A stretch of DNA of 64,000 nt, from positions 124,001 to 188,000 of the forward strand of contig DAITAZ010000001.1 in assembly GCA_036824045.1 (NCBI GenBank), in the 5' to 3' direction. The position numbers were made by a program, and so were the translations under genes. The DNA is from DAITAZ01 sp036824045 (GTDB taxonomy: Bacteria; Pseudomonadota; Gammaproteobacteria; Burkholderiales; Rhodocyclaceae). The notes under the pieces were generated by a model. It did not search any database. It was not told where the DNA came from and worked only from the letters and a program-made list of their open reading frames with translations. Shown piece by piece: positions 37,731 through 46,560 of the stretch (position 1 is the first letter of the stretch; each line of letters starts with the position of its first letter).

Positions 37731-40058
37731 TCAGGACTCCCACGGAGGCAGCAGCAGTTTGAAAACGGCGCCCTTGCCAGGGGTGCTCTTCACCTCCACC
37801 CGCCCCCCATGGCGCTCGACAATGGTGCGAACGATCACCAGCCCCAATCCGGCGCCACTGCCCGGCTGACGACTGGCCGACTCGAGACGATGAAACCGGT
37901 GGAACAGCTTGCCCAGCAGTTCCGCTGGGACCCCCGCCCCCTGGTCGGCGACCGACACAACCCAGTCCCCCTCCTCCAACTCGACACGCAGGGCAACCTG
38001 TCCGCCTTCTGGGCTATGGCCGACCGCATTGACCAAAAGGTTGATGATCGCCCGCCGCAGCAGGCCCCCATCCCCCCGCACGTAGGGCTCCCCCTCGTCC
38101 GGCATCCGGCACTGCACTTTCACCCGCCTGCGCTCGGCCAAGGGCCAGACCTCGTCGGCGGCATCGAGCGCCACCTGCTCCAGGCTGACTTCCACGAACC
38201 GGCCCGGGTCAATCGCCTCCGCCCGCGCCAGGCGCAGCATGCCATCAGCCAGTTCCAGAGCCCCTGCGGCGCGGCGCGACATCTGAGCGAGCCGTTCGCC
38301 CTCCAGCATGGCCGGATTGCCGCGCGCTGCATCCAGCAGGGTCACCATGGAGGCCAGGGGCGCCCTCAGATCGTGGGAAAGAAAGCGTATGGTCTCCTCC
38401 CGCGCCAGTTGCGCTGCGCGGATATCGGAGATGTCGTCCAGGCTCACAATAAATCCAGCACTCCCCCCCGGTGGATCCATCAACTCGGCCACCGCCACAA
38501 ACAGGGTCCGCCCTCCTCTGGCATCGGCCTCGAAGCTCACGGGCAAGGCGATCTCCGCGATACGTCCCAGATCGACAAACGGCCCGCTGCTGCCCACAGG
38601 GCGCAGCTCGGCAGCCGCTTGCGCCAAGGCAATCACCGGGTGTTCTTCAGCCCCGAGCAAGGCGCGAGCCTGGGCATTACTCAAGACAATGCGGCCGTCG
38701 CGATCAGCCACCAACACCCCCACCTGCAGGGCCTCCAGCACATCACCAATAAAACGGCGCGCGACCTGTTGGCGCGCCACCGCTTCCCGGATCAACTGAA
38801 GCCGCCTTTGCATCGGGTCCATACTGCCGGCTTGACGAACCCGCGGCGAGGCGTGGAGCAGGGCTGGCTCGGCGTTGAGTTGAGAGAGCTCCGCATCCGT
38901 GAACACCTGGGCAGCCTCCAGTCGACGCCAACTCCACAGAGGATAGGCCAGCAGACCACCCGCAATGGCAACCGAGGGCGGCCACCAGATTCCCCACTGC
39001 ACGACCAGCCCGATGCATGCCAGACAAGCCAGCCCAAGCAACAAAGTCGAAGCGATCAACCCTTGCCGGGGCGAACGCTTGAGCAGAAAGGCCATGAGCA
39101 GGAGGATCCCGCAGCCTGTCAGCATGCCCGACCACAACCGCGGCAGCACACGCACCTCGGCCCCATCCTTCAGGGCCCCGTAGAGATTGCCCAGGACTTC
39201 CACCCCGGGCATCAAGCGCCCAAACCCCGAAACCGGCGTCGGATAAGCATCCCCCAAACCGATGGCTGTCGCCCCGACCAGCACCACAGCCCCCCGAAGA
39301 CGTTCCGCAGGAACCCCTCCCCGCAGCACTTCGGCATAGGAAACCGTGGGAATCGTGCCCGGCGGCCCCGCGAACGGAAAACGGAACCACCGCGAGCGCC
39401 ACCATCCATCCGCCGCCCCAGGGTCGGCGGCCGGACGTGGGTAACGCAAGAGCACCGAAGGGTCCACTTGGGCAAGCAATGCCAGAGCCAACTGGGGATG
39501 GAAGGGCTGGCCGGAGCCCTCCCACAAATAAGCGCTCCGGACGAAGCCGTCCGGATCAAGCTCCACGTTGATCAACCCCAAACCGGCGGCGACGCTGGCA
39601 AACCTCGGATCGGGCAACTGTTCCCGCAACCCCTCCTGTCCGATGGGCTGCTGCAGAATCGGCAACACCACCCGTCCGTTTCGCCGGATGGCATCGGCCA
39701 GCACCGCATCGCTCTTCTCATCACCCCGTCCGGGCTCGGTGAGGATGATATCCAGCGCAACCGCCGCCACCCCGGCTTCGGTCAGCCGGTCCAGCAGCGC
39801 CGCGTGCGCGCTGCGCGGCCAGGGCCAACGGCCAATCTGCTGCAGACTTTCCTCGTCGATGGCAACGATCAACAGCTCTTTCGGTACCGGGGGCCGCCGC
39901 CAGGAAACAGCCGCATCATAGATTGCCTGGTCCGCCCGCCACAGCCAACCCTGCGCGGTGGCAAGCCCGGCCATCAACAGCAGCCCGAGCGTCACCGCCC
40001 CCCACTCGAACAGCGTCCGCTGCTTCAGGGAATTCCACAGATTCCACTGCATGGGCAT
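37731..40058 (-). CDS. CHASE2-domain sensor histidine kinase
   Basis: 775 residues. A membrane segment (18-38) leads into a periplasmic CHASE2 domain (about 45-310: RADQAIYDAAVSWRRPP, LLIVAIDEESLQQIGRWPWPRSAHAALLDRL, VVLVGATAIGLGDAYPTP). Three further segments (about 315-390) are followed by a PAS domain (ADRDGRIVLSNAQARALLG), HisKA with phosphorylatable H562 (FLSHDLRAPL), and HATPase with NLLVNAVGHSPEGG, DQGAGVP and GSGAGLGL. CHASE2 ligands are unknown. It is 15 bases after the LysM/FecR gene in one operon. The OmpR-type regulator at 42507 is a possible partner. Confidence 0.93.
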   Translation of the reverse strand: MPMQWNLWNSLKQRTLFEWGAVTLGLLLMAGLATAQGWLWRADQAIYDAAVSWRRPPVPKELLIVAIDEESLQQIGRWPWPRSAHAALLDRLTEAGVAAVALDIILTEPGRGDEKSDAVLADAIRRNGRVVLPILQQPIGQEGLREQLPDPRFASVAAGLGLINVELDPDGFVRSAYLWEGSGQPFHPQLALALLAQVDPSVLLRYPRPAADPGAADGWWRSRWFRFPFAGPPGTIPTVSYAEVLRGGVPAERLRGAVVLVGATAIGLGDAYPTPVSGFGRLMPGVEVLGNLYGALKDGAEVRVLPRLWSGMLTGCGILLLMAFLLKRSPRQGLIASTLLLGLACLACIGLVVQWGIWWPPSVAIAGGLLAYPLWSWRRLEAAQVFTDAELSQLNAEPALLHASPRVRQAGSMDPMQRRLQLIREAVARQQVARRFIGDVLEALQVGVLVADRDGRIVLSNAQARALLGAEEHPVIALAQAAAELRPVGSSGPFVDLGRIAEIALPVSFEADARGGRTLFVAVAELMDPPGGSAGFIVSLDDISDIRAAQLAREETIRFLSHDLRAPLASMVTLLDAARGNPAMLEGERLAQMSRRAAGALELADGMLRLARAEAIDPGRFVEVSLEQVALDAADEVWPLAERRRVKVQCRMPDEGEPYVRGDGGLLRRAIINLLVNAVGHSPEGGQVALRVELEEGDWVVSVADQGAGVPAELLGKLFHRFHRLESASRQPGSGAGLGLVIVRTIVERHGGRVEVKSTPGKGAVFKLLLPPWES

Positions 40059-40073
40059 GGGGGCCCCGGGCGC

Positions 40074-41750
40074 CTACAGCAACGCGGGAACGAGCAGCAA
40101 CATGAGCCAGTAGGGCGTGGGCAACGGCACCTCGATCTTCTGCGGCGCCGTGTAAGGCCCCACGTAGCCATCCGCATCCCGCGCACGCACGCGAATGAAA
40201 TAGCCGCCACTCGCCGGGCGAGGCACCTCGATCTCTGGCGCGCTCACCTGCCGCTCCAGCAGTGGCTCGGAGAAATCCCGATCCTTCGCCAACTGGAAAT
40301 CGAACGCTTGGCCGGGCTGACCGGGCCAGTTGAACTTGAGCGACGTATCACTGATCTTCGGCGCCTCCGCTCCTTTTTGAACCGGCCTCAACTCAAAGGA
40401 CTGCGCATCGCCCCAAGGTCCCGCAGAACCATCCGGCCGGAGCGTCGCCAGACGCCAGTAGTACTTGCCCCGCTCAAGCGGCCCCTTCAGGAGATACGTC
40501 ACACCCTGAACGGGTTTCTCCTCGGCAACCACCTGGGCGAACACCGGATCGCGCGCCACCTGCACCCAATATCCGCTGTTGCCGTCCACATCCGCCCACG
40601 CAAACCGCACCTCGTCCGCGGCCAAGATGCCCCCCCTGTCCGGTATCTGAGCCAGAGGGGGTTCCGGCCGGGCACGCACCACGAGCCTCTTGTTCGCATC
40701 CATGCCCTCCAGCCCGGTCCCATCAACCGCCCTGACCCTGACCCAGTACACGCCGTCGGGGAGATCCCCCGTCCGAACTTCCGGTTGTGGTTGCAGGCTT
40801 TCAGCAGCAAGTTGCTCGAACGCCTCATCATGAGCGAACTGAACACGATAAGCGGCAGCACCCGCTACCGCGGGCACCGGCACCCTGACGGCCACCCGCT
40901 CCACTGCTTCGGGCAAAGCCGCCAAATCAGGCGCCGGTGCCAGCGGCACCGCCTTGCCCAATGGCACACCAGCACGCATCGCCACCCCGAACCCCCGGGG
41001 AACCTCGACGAATTCGCGGCCGCCCCGCCCAGCCTGCACCAGCCCGCTCGTGACCTCGGTGCGCACGTCCTGCTCATCCGCAGCAACCCGGAAAGCTGTG
41101 CCGCGCACCCCAACGGTGGCACTGGGCGTGTGAATGCGAAAGCGGGGCACCGGCCCGTGCTGCTGCGGGACCACCTTGGACTCCACCCTGCCAGTGTCCA
41201 GCTCCAGCGCCGTATCAGCCTTCGATGCATCCGGATTGAAGCGTAGATTCCGTACCACCGCCCGCGTTCGCGGCTGCAACAGCAATACCGAGCCGTCCGC
41301 CAGCCTCAGGGATACAAACCCGTCCGGCCCCGTCGCCAACCGATCCCCTTCACGCACCTCGGCGCCCGCCTTCAGGGCCTCCCCTGCACGACTCACACCA
41401 CCTGTCACAGACAACACATGGGCCACGGCGGGCTTTCCCTTGAGCAAACGCCCGGGAACCACAATTTCCTGGTTTATCCGCAGCAGATTCCCGTCCGGCA
41501 GCCCGTTCGCCCGCTGCACTTTCCGCCAGTCCCCAGGATTGTCCAGCAACTGGCCCGCCAATCCGGTCAGGGTGTCCCCTGCCTGGACTGTGTAGTGGAG
41601 ATCACCTGCGAACGCACCCCATGCAAGCCCCACGCTTAGCCACGCGCCGGTCAGCAGCCGACCACAGGGTATCCCCCCCCCACGCCGGCAAGGAAACGGG
41701 GGGATGCAATTTGCGTTTTTCCCATCTTTGCAGAATCTCTGCGTTTTCAC
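40074..41750 (-). CDS. exported LysM plus FecR-domain protein
   Basis: 558 residues from the GTG at 41750, ten bases after GGAG. After a long basic n-region comes a signal peptide (LLTGAWLSVGLAWGAFAG). A LysM-like domain follows (YTVQAGDTLTGLAGQLL...INQEIVVPG), then a FecR domain (RLATGPDGFVSLRLADGSVLLLQPRT through TPSATVGVRGTAFRV), and two or three fibronectin-III-like repeats (AYRVQFAHDEAFEQL, GYWVQVARDPVFAQV, AFDFQLAKDRDFSEP). It ends in a short hydrophobic tail. No sigma factor gene is adjacent, so it is not a classical FecR anti-sigma protein; it pairs with the CHASE2 kinase. The start is uncertain because a nine-G tract lies between the possible starts and the signal peptide. Confidence 0.8.
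   Translation of the reverse strand: MKTQRFCKDGKNANCIPPFPCRRGGGIPCGRLLTGAWLSVGLAWGAFAGDLHYTVQAGDTLTGLAGQLLDNPGDWRKVQRANGLPDGNLLRINQEIVVPGRLLKGKPAVAHVLSVTGGVSRAGEALKAGAEVREGDRLATGPDGFVSLRLADGSVLLLQPRTRAVVRNLRFNPDASKADTALELDTGRVESKVVPQQHGPVPRFRIHTPSATVGVRGTAFRVAADEQDVRTEVTSGLVQAGRGGREFVEVPRGFGVAMRAGVPLGKAVPLAPAPDLAALPEAVERVAVRVPVPAVAGAAAYRVQFAHDEAFEQLAAESLQPQPEVRTGDLPDGVYWVRVRAVDGTGLEGMDANKRLVVRARPEPPLAQIPDRGGILAADEVRFAWADVDGNSGYWVQVARDPVFAQVVAEEKPVQGVTYLLKGPLERGKYYWRLATLRPDGSAGPWGDAQSFELRPVQKGAEAPKISDTSLKFNWPGQPGQAFDFQLAKDRDFSEPLLERQVSAPEIEVPRPASGGYFIRVRARDADGYVGPYTAPQKIEVPLPTPYWLMLLLVPALL
41673..41681. repeat. nine-G homopolymer tract in the 5' end of the LysM/FecR gene
   Basis: Nine C on the plus strand, so nine G in the coding strand. 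As sequenced, the GTG at 41750 is in frame with the mature protein. An ATG at 41725 is out of frame and reaches a stop soon after; one extra G would join it to the signal peptide. Tracts of this kind slip in replication. Confidence 0.7.
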
Positions 41751-41926
41751 GAAAGTTGCACTCCGATTTTCCGACGATATCCGCAAATGAGCTTGCCGAC
41801 GCAATATACTGGGTTCAAAATCTGTGGCATGCCTGTCACCGCAATGGATCGAGATGCCAAGTCTTGACCCGCTGCTGGCGACGAGGCAAGGCTTCGATTC
41901 TACTCAGCGCAATGCAGGAGATAACA

Positions 41927-42346
41927 ATGAGCTTCGCGAGCGAATTCAAAGAGTTTGCCCTGAAAGGCAACGTCATAGACTTGGCTGTCGGTGTGGTCAT
42001 CGGCGGCGCCTTCGGGAAGATTGTGGACTCCGCGGTCAAGGACCTGATCATGCCCGTCGTCGGAAAAATCCTGGGCGGCATGGACTTCAAGCAGCTCTAC
42101 ATCAATCTCGGCGACAAGACATTTGAAAGCCTGGAAGCCGCCGAGAAGGCGGGAGCCCCGTTACTCAAGTATGGAAGCTTCATCAGCAGCGTGGTGGACT
42201 TTTTCATCATCGCTCTGTTCATCTTCATCGCCATCAAAGCGGTCAACAAGATGAATCGGGAAGCACCGCCCGCCCCCGAAGCACCGGCCGCTCCACCCGA
42301 AGATATCGTCCTGCTGCGGGAAATTCGGGACAGCCTGAAGAAATAA
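41927..42346 (+). CDS. mscL: large-conductance mechanosensitive channel
   Basis: 139 residues. MscL opens under membrane tension to release solutes in hypo-osmotic shock. The first helix is amphipathic (MSFASEFKEFALKGN), followed by TM1 VIDLAVGVVIGGAFGKIV, the periplasmic loop, and TM2 FISSVVDFFIIALFIFIAIKAVNKM, then the C-terminal helix VLLREIRDSLKK. AGGAG at 41916-41920, six bases before the ATG, sets the start. Divergent from the FecR gene and followed by a terminator. Confidence 0.97.
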   Translation: MSFASEFKEFALKGNVIDLAVGVVIGGAFGKIVDSAVKDLIMPVVGKILGGMDFKQLYINLGDKTFESLEAAEKAGAPLLKYGSFISSVVDFFIIALFIFIAIKAVNKMNREAPPAPEAPAAPPEDIVLLREIRDSLKK

Positions 42347-42354
42347 GCTTTGCG

Positions 42355-42388
42355 CCCCCGCCCACCTCGGGAGAGTGTGCGGGGGTTT
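42355..42388 (+). terminator. terminator of mscL
   Basis: CCCCCGC (42355-42361), 17 bases, GCGGGGG (42379-42385), then TTT. The stop codon is nine bases upstream. Confidence 0.65.
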
Positions 42389-42506
42389 CCGGCCCGCAAT
42401 CAATCCAAGGGAATCCACTTTCGGCAAGAAGCCTTCATTAGGCTTTCACAGACCGTCTACGTGCGGGCGTCGTTCGCCGCGCCGGCGCCCCCCTTCCAGC
42501 CTGTGG

Positions 42507-43235
42507 TCACTCCGTAGGCGAAACCGCATCCCCAAGTTCCACGGGCGCAACCTCCATCCGCTCAAGGCGGTAACCATAGTTATAGGTGGATGTCAGTCGA
42601 AAACCGTTTTCAGGCCGAAGGGCCAATTTGTTCCGTACGCGGCTGATGTGGGTATCCACGGTGCGGGTCGCCACGTTCGCGGTGCGCCCCCACACAACTT
42701 CAAGTAGATGGCCTCGGGAAAACAGTCGACCGATATTGCGGAAGAAGAAGACAGCCAGGTCGAACTCCTTCTCCGTCAGCTCGACTTCCTGGCCGTTCAT
42801 GCAGGCTTGCCGGCGAGCCAGGTCCATCTGATAGGGCGGCACTTCCAGCAATTGTTGCTCGGCGACCCGCTGCCCCGCCCGGCGCAATACGGCCTCGATC
42901 CGGGAGAGTAATTCTTTCTGCCGGATGGGTTTGACAATGAAATCATCCGCCCCCGCACTCAGGGCCTCCACCACATCGTCTTCCGCTTCACGGCTGGTGA
43001 CGAAAATGACGGGCGTGACTTCCCGCCGCTGTTGCCGCAACCACGCCAACACGTCGAGACCGGACATATCTGGCAAGCCCCAGTCGATCAGGAACAGGTC
43101 CGCACTTTCTCGAGAGGCGAAGCGCATCAACTCCCGCCCCGTCCCGAACGCATAGACCTCATGACCGTTCAGCCGCAACCACTCGGCAACAGCTTCAGCT
43201 TGCGCCACATCATCTTCCAACAATGCGATTCGCAC
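42507..43235 (-). CDS. OmpR-family response regulator
   Basis: 242 residues from the GTG at 43235, preceded by GAGAG. The receiver domain has the acidic pocket (LLEDDV), phospho-acceptor D51 (LFLIDWGLPDMSG), the switch T in VIFVTSRE and the lysine in DDFIVKPIR. The C-terminal winged helix is of OmpR/PhoB type (VELTEKEFDLAVFFFRNIGRLFSRGHLLEVVWG ... RTVDTHISRVRNKLAL). No kinase is adjacent; the CHASE2 kinase at 37.7-40.1 kb, beyond mscL, is the nearest candidate partner. A direct repeat 120 bases upstream may be its own binding site. Confidence 0.9.
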   Translation of the reverse strand: MRIALLEDDVAQAEAVAEWLRLNGHEVYAFGTGRELMRFASRESADLFLIDWGLPDMSGLDVLAWLRQQRREVTPVIFVTSREAEDDVVEALSAGADDFIVKPIRQKELLSRIEAVLRRAGQRVAEQQLLEVPPYQMDLARRQACMNGQEVELTEKEFDLAVFFFRNIGRLFSRGHLLEVVWGRTANVATRTVDTHISRVRNKLALRPENGFRLTSTYNYGYRLERMEVAPVELGDAVSPTE

Positions 43236-43604
43236 AATTGACTCTCGTTTCCCAATATTCGCCCGCGGGGAAATCCCCTTGTTTTGTCGGATTCTATCCC
43301 CGAAAGCCGGAGTTCCCTCCCCAATAGCGTTCCAGAAACAGGATTTTATGGACAAACCAGTGTGAAACAGTGTGACAACGAGGGGTTGTTCCGATTCTCA
43401 AGCACCAAATCAGCGTAGCACCCCCACTAGATTCGATAAGAATCGTGCAAGTGGGAAGCCACTTCACACCCGACAGCACGAACGCTGCTGCAGCCAAACG
43501 ACGCCTAGAGCACTCGGAACAAAAAAGACAAGAGCAATGCCAGCCATGCCGACAGCACGGGAAAGCACTTGCGCAGGGAAAGGTAAGAGAGAAATAAACC
43601 GGGA
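43236..43604. other. gene-free region upstream of the response regulator
   Basis: 369 bases between the regulator start and tRNA-Arg, without a supported gene. It contains the direct repeat at 43358-43375. The tRNA 3' end faces into it; no clear tRNA terminator is seen. Confidence 0.5.
43358..43375. repeat. direct repeat, candidate response-regulator site
   Basis: CAGTGTGA at 43358-43365 and again at 43368-43375, period ten bases (one helix turn). OmpR-family regulators bind tandem direct repeats with this spacing. It lies about 125 bases upstream of the regulator start codon. Confidence 0.4.
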
Positions 43605-43680
43605 TGGCGCGCTTGGCAGGAGTCGAACCTGCGACCCTTGGCTTCGGAGGCCAATACTCTATCCACTGAGCTACAAGCGC
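43605..43680 (-). tRNA. tRNA-Arg(CCG)
   Basis: 76 bases including an encoded CCA (43607-43605). The acceptor stem is GCGCTTG with CAAGCGC, the D arm begins TAGCTCAGT, the anticodon stem is TTGGC with GCCAA around the loop CTCCGAA (anticodon CCG), and the T arm contains GGTTCGACTCC. All stems pair. It reads CGG arginine codons. Confidence 0.97.
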
Positions 43681-43690
43681 GAGGGGCGCA

Positions 43691-43719
43691 AGAATAGCGT
43701 GTTTCTGGGCTGACGTCTA
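43691..43719 (-). promoter_or_regulatory. promoter of tRNA-Arg
   Basis: Minus strand: TAGACG (43719-43714), 17 bases, TATTCT (43696-43691). The start would fall just before the tRNA 5' end. Confidence 0.55.
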
Positions 43720-43726
43720 TGGGCGC

Positions 43727-43755
43727 TTATCGCCAGCGGGGCGAAACGCTATAAT
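43727..43755 (+). promoter_or_regulatory. promoter of the membrane-anchored cytochrome c
   Basis: A perfect TATAAT (43750-43755) with a weak TTATCG box 17 bases before it. The start near 43762 gives a leader of about 48 bases. Confidence 0.55.
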
Positions 43756-43809
43756 CCTTTGTTGATTATCGCGTTCAAGAATTTTCACGATCTCAGGGAG
43801 TTCAGACCC

Positions 43810-44304
43810 ATGTCCAACCACAACGAGGAATCCTCGCTGATTCAGACCCCGCAGCATCTTGCCGTCGCGATTGCGCTGGGTTTCTTGATCCCCATCGGGG
43901 TCGCACTAGCTGTTTCTCAACTGGTGACTTCCGGCAAGAAGCCAGTCACCACAGAATCTGCTGAACAGGCTTCGACCCTGATTCTGCCTGTAGCCAAGGT
44001 TGAACTGGCTGCCGGCGCGGGAGCGAGCAGTGGTCCGAAGTCGGGTGAAGAAGTTTTCAAGGCAGCTTGCGCTGCCTGCCACGACACAGGCGCCGCAGGC
44101 GCGCCCAAGGTCGGCGATGCTGGCGCGTGGGGCCCGCGTTTGGGTAAAGGGCTGGATGGTCTGCTCAAGGTTGCCATCGCAGGCAAAGGCGCCATGCCGG
44201 CCAAAGGCGGGAACCCCTCCCTTTCCGACCTGGAGCTCGCTCGAGCCATCGTGCTCATGGCCAACAAGTCCGGCGGCAACTTGAAGGAACCTGCCGCGAA
44301 GTAA
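43810..44304 (+). CDS. membrane-anchored monohaem cytochrome c (c5-like)
   Basis: 164 residues from the ATG at 43810, with AGGGAG nine bases upstream. One N-terminal membrane segment (LAVAIALGFLIPIGVALAVSQLV) anchors it; a linker of about 45 Ala/Gly-rich residues leads to a single cytochrome c domain with CAACH and an axial methionine in GAMPAKGG. This is the plan of cytochrome c5 and related small electron carriers to oxidases. Monocistronic: own promoter upstream, terminator downstream. Confidence 0.88.
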   Translation: MSNHNEESSLIQTPQHLAVAIALGFLIPIGVALAVSQLVTSGKKPVTTESAEQASTLILPVAKVELAAGAGASSGPKSGEEVFKAACAACHDTGAAGAPKVGDAGAWGPRLGKGLDGLLKVAIAGKGAMPAKGGNPSLSDLELARAIVLMANKSGGNLKEPAAK

Positions 44305-44342
44305 GCCCATGTGATGAGCCAGGTGCGGGGCCCCGGCTCGCA

Positions 44343-44374
44343 AGAAATGGCTGCCTGAGGGTAGCCATTTCTTT
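44343..44374. terminator. bidirectional terminator between the cytochrome gene and rep
   Basis: AGAAATGGCT (44343-44352), ten bases, AGCCATTTCT (44363-44372), a perfect ten-pair stem between convergent genes, with T-rich flanks on the plus strand. Confidence 0.85.
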
Positions 44375-44384
44375 GTCCAAACGG

Positions 44385-46379
44385 TCAAGCCTTCCCGGCC
44401 AAGCGTTGCTTCATCTGCTCCAGCATCGCGCGCCGGGCCGCCTTGTCTTCAGCAGTTGGCGTCTCCCCAGCTTTCGACGGGCGTCTTACCCCATCACTGC
44501 CCAACTCGTCGATGAACCGACTTGGCTCGCACCCCTTGAGCTCCCGCCCCGACTTGCGCCGCTCGCAATAAGAAATGTGGAGGCTGCGCTGGGCGCGCGT
44601 CACCCCCACGTACATCAACCGCCGTTCCTCCTCGATCTTGGCCGGCTCCGTGGACTCGCGGTGGGGCAGGATGCCTTCCTCCACGCCCACCAGGAACACG
44701 TGCCCAAACTCCAACCCCTTGGCCGCATGCAGGGTCGCCAGTTGCACCACGTCCTGCGCCTCTTTGTCCTTCTCCAGCATCGAGATCAGGGCGATCGTCT
44801 GGGTCAGTTCCAGTAGCGTCTTGCCCTCCTCATCGCCCTTGCGACACAACCAGTCGGTGAAGTCCTTGACGTTGGCCCATTTTGACTCCGCCTCCCGAGC
44901 GTCAAGGGTTTCGAACAGGAAAGACTCATAGCCGATGGCGCGCAGCAAGTCTTCCAGCACCTGGCGGGCAGGCTCCCGTGGCGCCCTGAAGCTCATCCGG
45001 TTGATGAAATTGCCGAACTCATGCAGCACATCCAGCGCCCGGTTGTTGAGATGGTGGCCGGCCCCCGATTCAAACATGGCAGCGAAAAGGCTGACATGCC
45101 GTTGCCCGGCGTAGCGGCCGAGCCCCTCCAGCGTCTGCGCCCCCACCCCGCGCCGGGGTGTGGTGATCGCACGGATGAAGGCAGGATCGTCGTCCTGATT
45201 GGCGATCAGCCGGAGGTACGCAATGATGTCTTTGATCTCGGCCCGCTCAAAGAAGGACTGCCCGCCCGAGATCGCGTAAGGCACCTTGTTATTGCGCAAC
45301 TGTTGCTCGAACGCCCGCGCCTGATGGTTGCCCCGGTAGAGGATGGCGTAATCGGAAAAGCGCGTCCGGTATTCAAACTTGTGGGCGAGCAACTTCATCA
45401 CCACCAACTCCGCCTCGTGCTCGGCATCGCGGGCAACCGAGACCTGAATTGGATCGCCATGACCCAGCTCGGACCACAGGGATTTCTCGAAGAGCTTGGG
45501 GTTGTTGGCGATCAGTGTGTTGGCCGCCTTCAGGATGCGGCTGGTGGAACGATAATTCTGCTCCAGCTTGATCACCCGCAAGCGGGGAAAGTCCCGCTGC
45601 AGCATGCGCAGGTTTTCCACGTCGGCACCCCGCCAGGCGTAGATCGCCTGATCATCGTCCCCCACTGCGGTGAACGCGCCACGCGGACCAGCGAGCAGCT
45701 TCAAAAGCAGGTACTGGCAGCGGTTGGTATCCTGGTATTCATCCACCAGCAGGTAGCGCAACCGGTTCTGCCAGCGTTCCAGCACCTCCGGTTTTTCCGC
45801 GAACATGACCGCCGGGAGCCGGATCAGATCGTCAAAATCCGTTGCCTGATAGGCCCGCAAAGTCCGCTCGTAATCCCCATAAGCCCGCGCCGCCGCCACC
45901 TGCAAGTCATCTTCGGCCGTCGCGAGCGCCTGTTCGGGAGACAGCATCGCGTTCTTCCAGCCCGAGATCTGCCACTGCAGCGCCCGCAGACGTGCCTTGT
46001 CAGCATCCTTGACCAAATCTGAAAGAATCTGCGCCGTGTCGCTGGCGTCCAGAATCGAGAACCCGGGCTTCAGACCGATACTGCGAGCTTCCTCCCGCAG
46101 GATGCGCACTCCGAGCGCATGGAATGTGGACACCGTCAATGCTTGCAGCGAGCGATCAGGCATCAGCTCAGCCACCCGTTCCTGCATCTCCTTGGCCGCC
46201 TTGTTGGTAAAGGTGATGGCCGCAATGTTTGCGGGGGCAATGCCACACATCTCGATGAGATAGGCGATCTTGCGCGTGATGACGCGGGTCTTGCCGCTGC
46301 CGGCGCCTGCCAGCACCAGCAAGGGGCCATCGAGATACTGCACTGCTTCCCGCTGGGGCGGATTGAGCTTGGAGAACAT
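44385..46379 (-). CDS. rep: ATP-dependent DNA helicase Rep
   Basis: 664 residues, close to E. coli Rep. It is a superfamily 1A 3'-5' helicase that clears proteins ahead of the replication fork. Motif I is AGAGSGKT (24-31), Ia ITFTNKAAKEM, II VDEYQDTN, III VGDDDQAIYAWRGA, IV EQNYRST, V TLHAAKGLEF and VI YVGVTRAQ. The sequence MFSKLNPPQREAV is typical of Rep rather than UvrD, as is the short C-terminal tail. The start is the ATG at 46379. Confidence 0.93.
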   Translation of the reverse strand: MFSKLNPPQREAVQYLDGPLLVLAGAGSGKTRVITRKIAYLIEMCGIAPANIAAITFTNKAAKEMQERVAELMPDRSLQALTVSTFHALGVRILREEARSIGLKPGFSILDASDTAQILSDLVKDADKARLRALQWQISGWKNAMLSPEQALATAEDDLQVAAARAYGDYERTLRAYQATDFDDLIRLPAVMFAEKPEVLERWQNRLRYLLVDEYQDTNRCQYLLLKLLAGPRGAFTAVGDDDQAIYAWRGADVENLRMLQRDFPRLRVIKLEQNYRSTSRILKAANTLIANNPKLFEKSLWSELGHGDPIQVSVARDAEHEAELVVMKLLAHKFEYRTRFSDYAILYRGNHQARAFEQQLRNNKVPYAISGGQSFFERAEIKDIIAYLRLIANQDDDPAFIRAITTPRRGVGAQTLEGLGRYAGQRHVSLFAAMFESGAGHHLNNRALDVLHEFGNFINRMSFRAPREPARQVLEDLLRAIGYESFLFETLDAREAESKWANVKDFTDWLCRKGDEEGKTLLELTQTIALISMLEKDKEAQDVVQLATLHAAKGLEFGHVFLVGVEEGILPHRESTEPAKIEEERRLMYVGVTRAQRSLHISYCERRKSGRELKGCEPSRFIDELGSDGVRRPSKAGETPTAEDKAARRAMLEQMKQRLAGKA

Positions 46380-46560
46380 GGAAACGCTGATACCGGTTGA
46401 ATGATTGTCCGCCCACCAATCGACGGGTCGGCATTGTAAGTCAGGGTAGAGGCGGGCGAGAGAGCACCCCCTTCCCCGGGGTGATTCTCAATTGAATTGC
46501 GCCACACCTTCCGCTAGCATTGATTCCAAACCGCCAAATATGAAATTTTGTCTCGCGACC

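Noticed and set aside
37809..41246. Plus-strand open frame of about 1145 codons opposite the CHASE2 kinase and FecR genes
   Set aside because: Pro/Arg/His rich, no motifs, and both minus-strand genes have catalytic or domain signatures.
40074..41750. Reading the FecR-domain protein as an anti-sigma regulator of iron uptake
   Set aside because: There is no adjacent ECF sigma factor or TonB receptor, it has LysM and FN3-like parts, and it is cotranscribed with a CHASE2 kinase.
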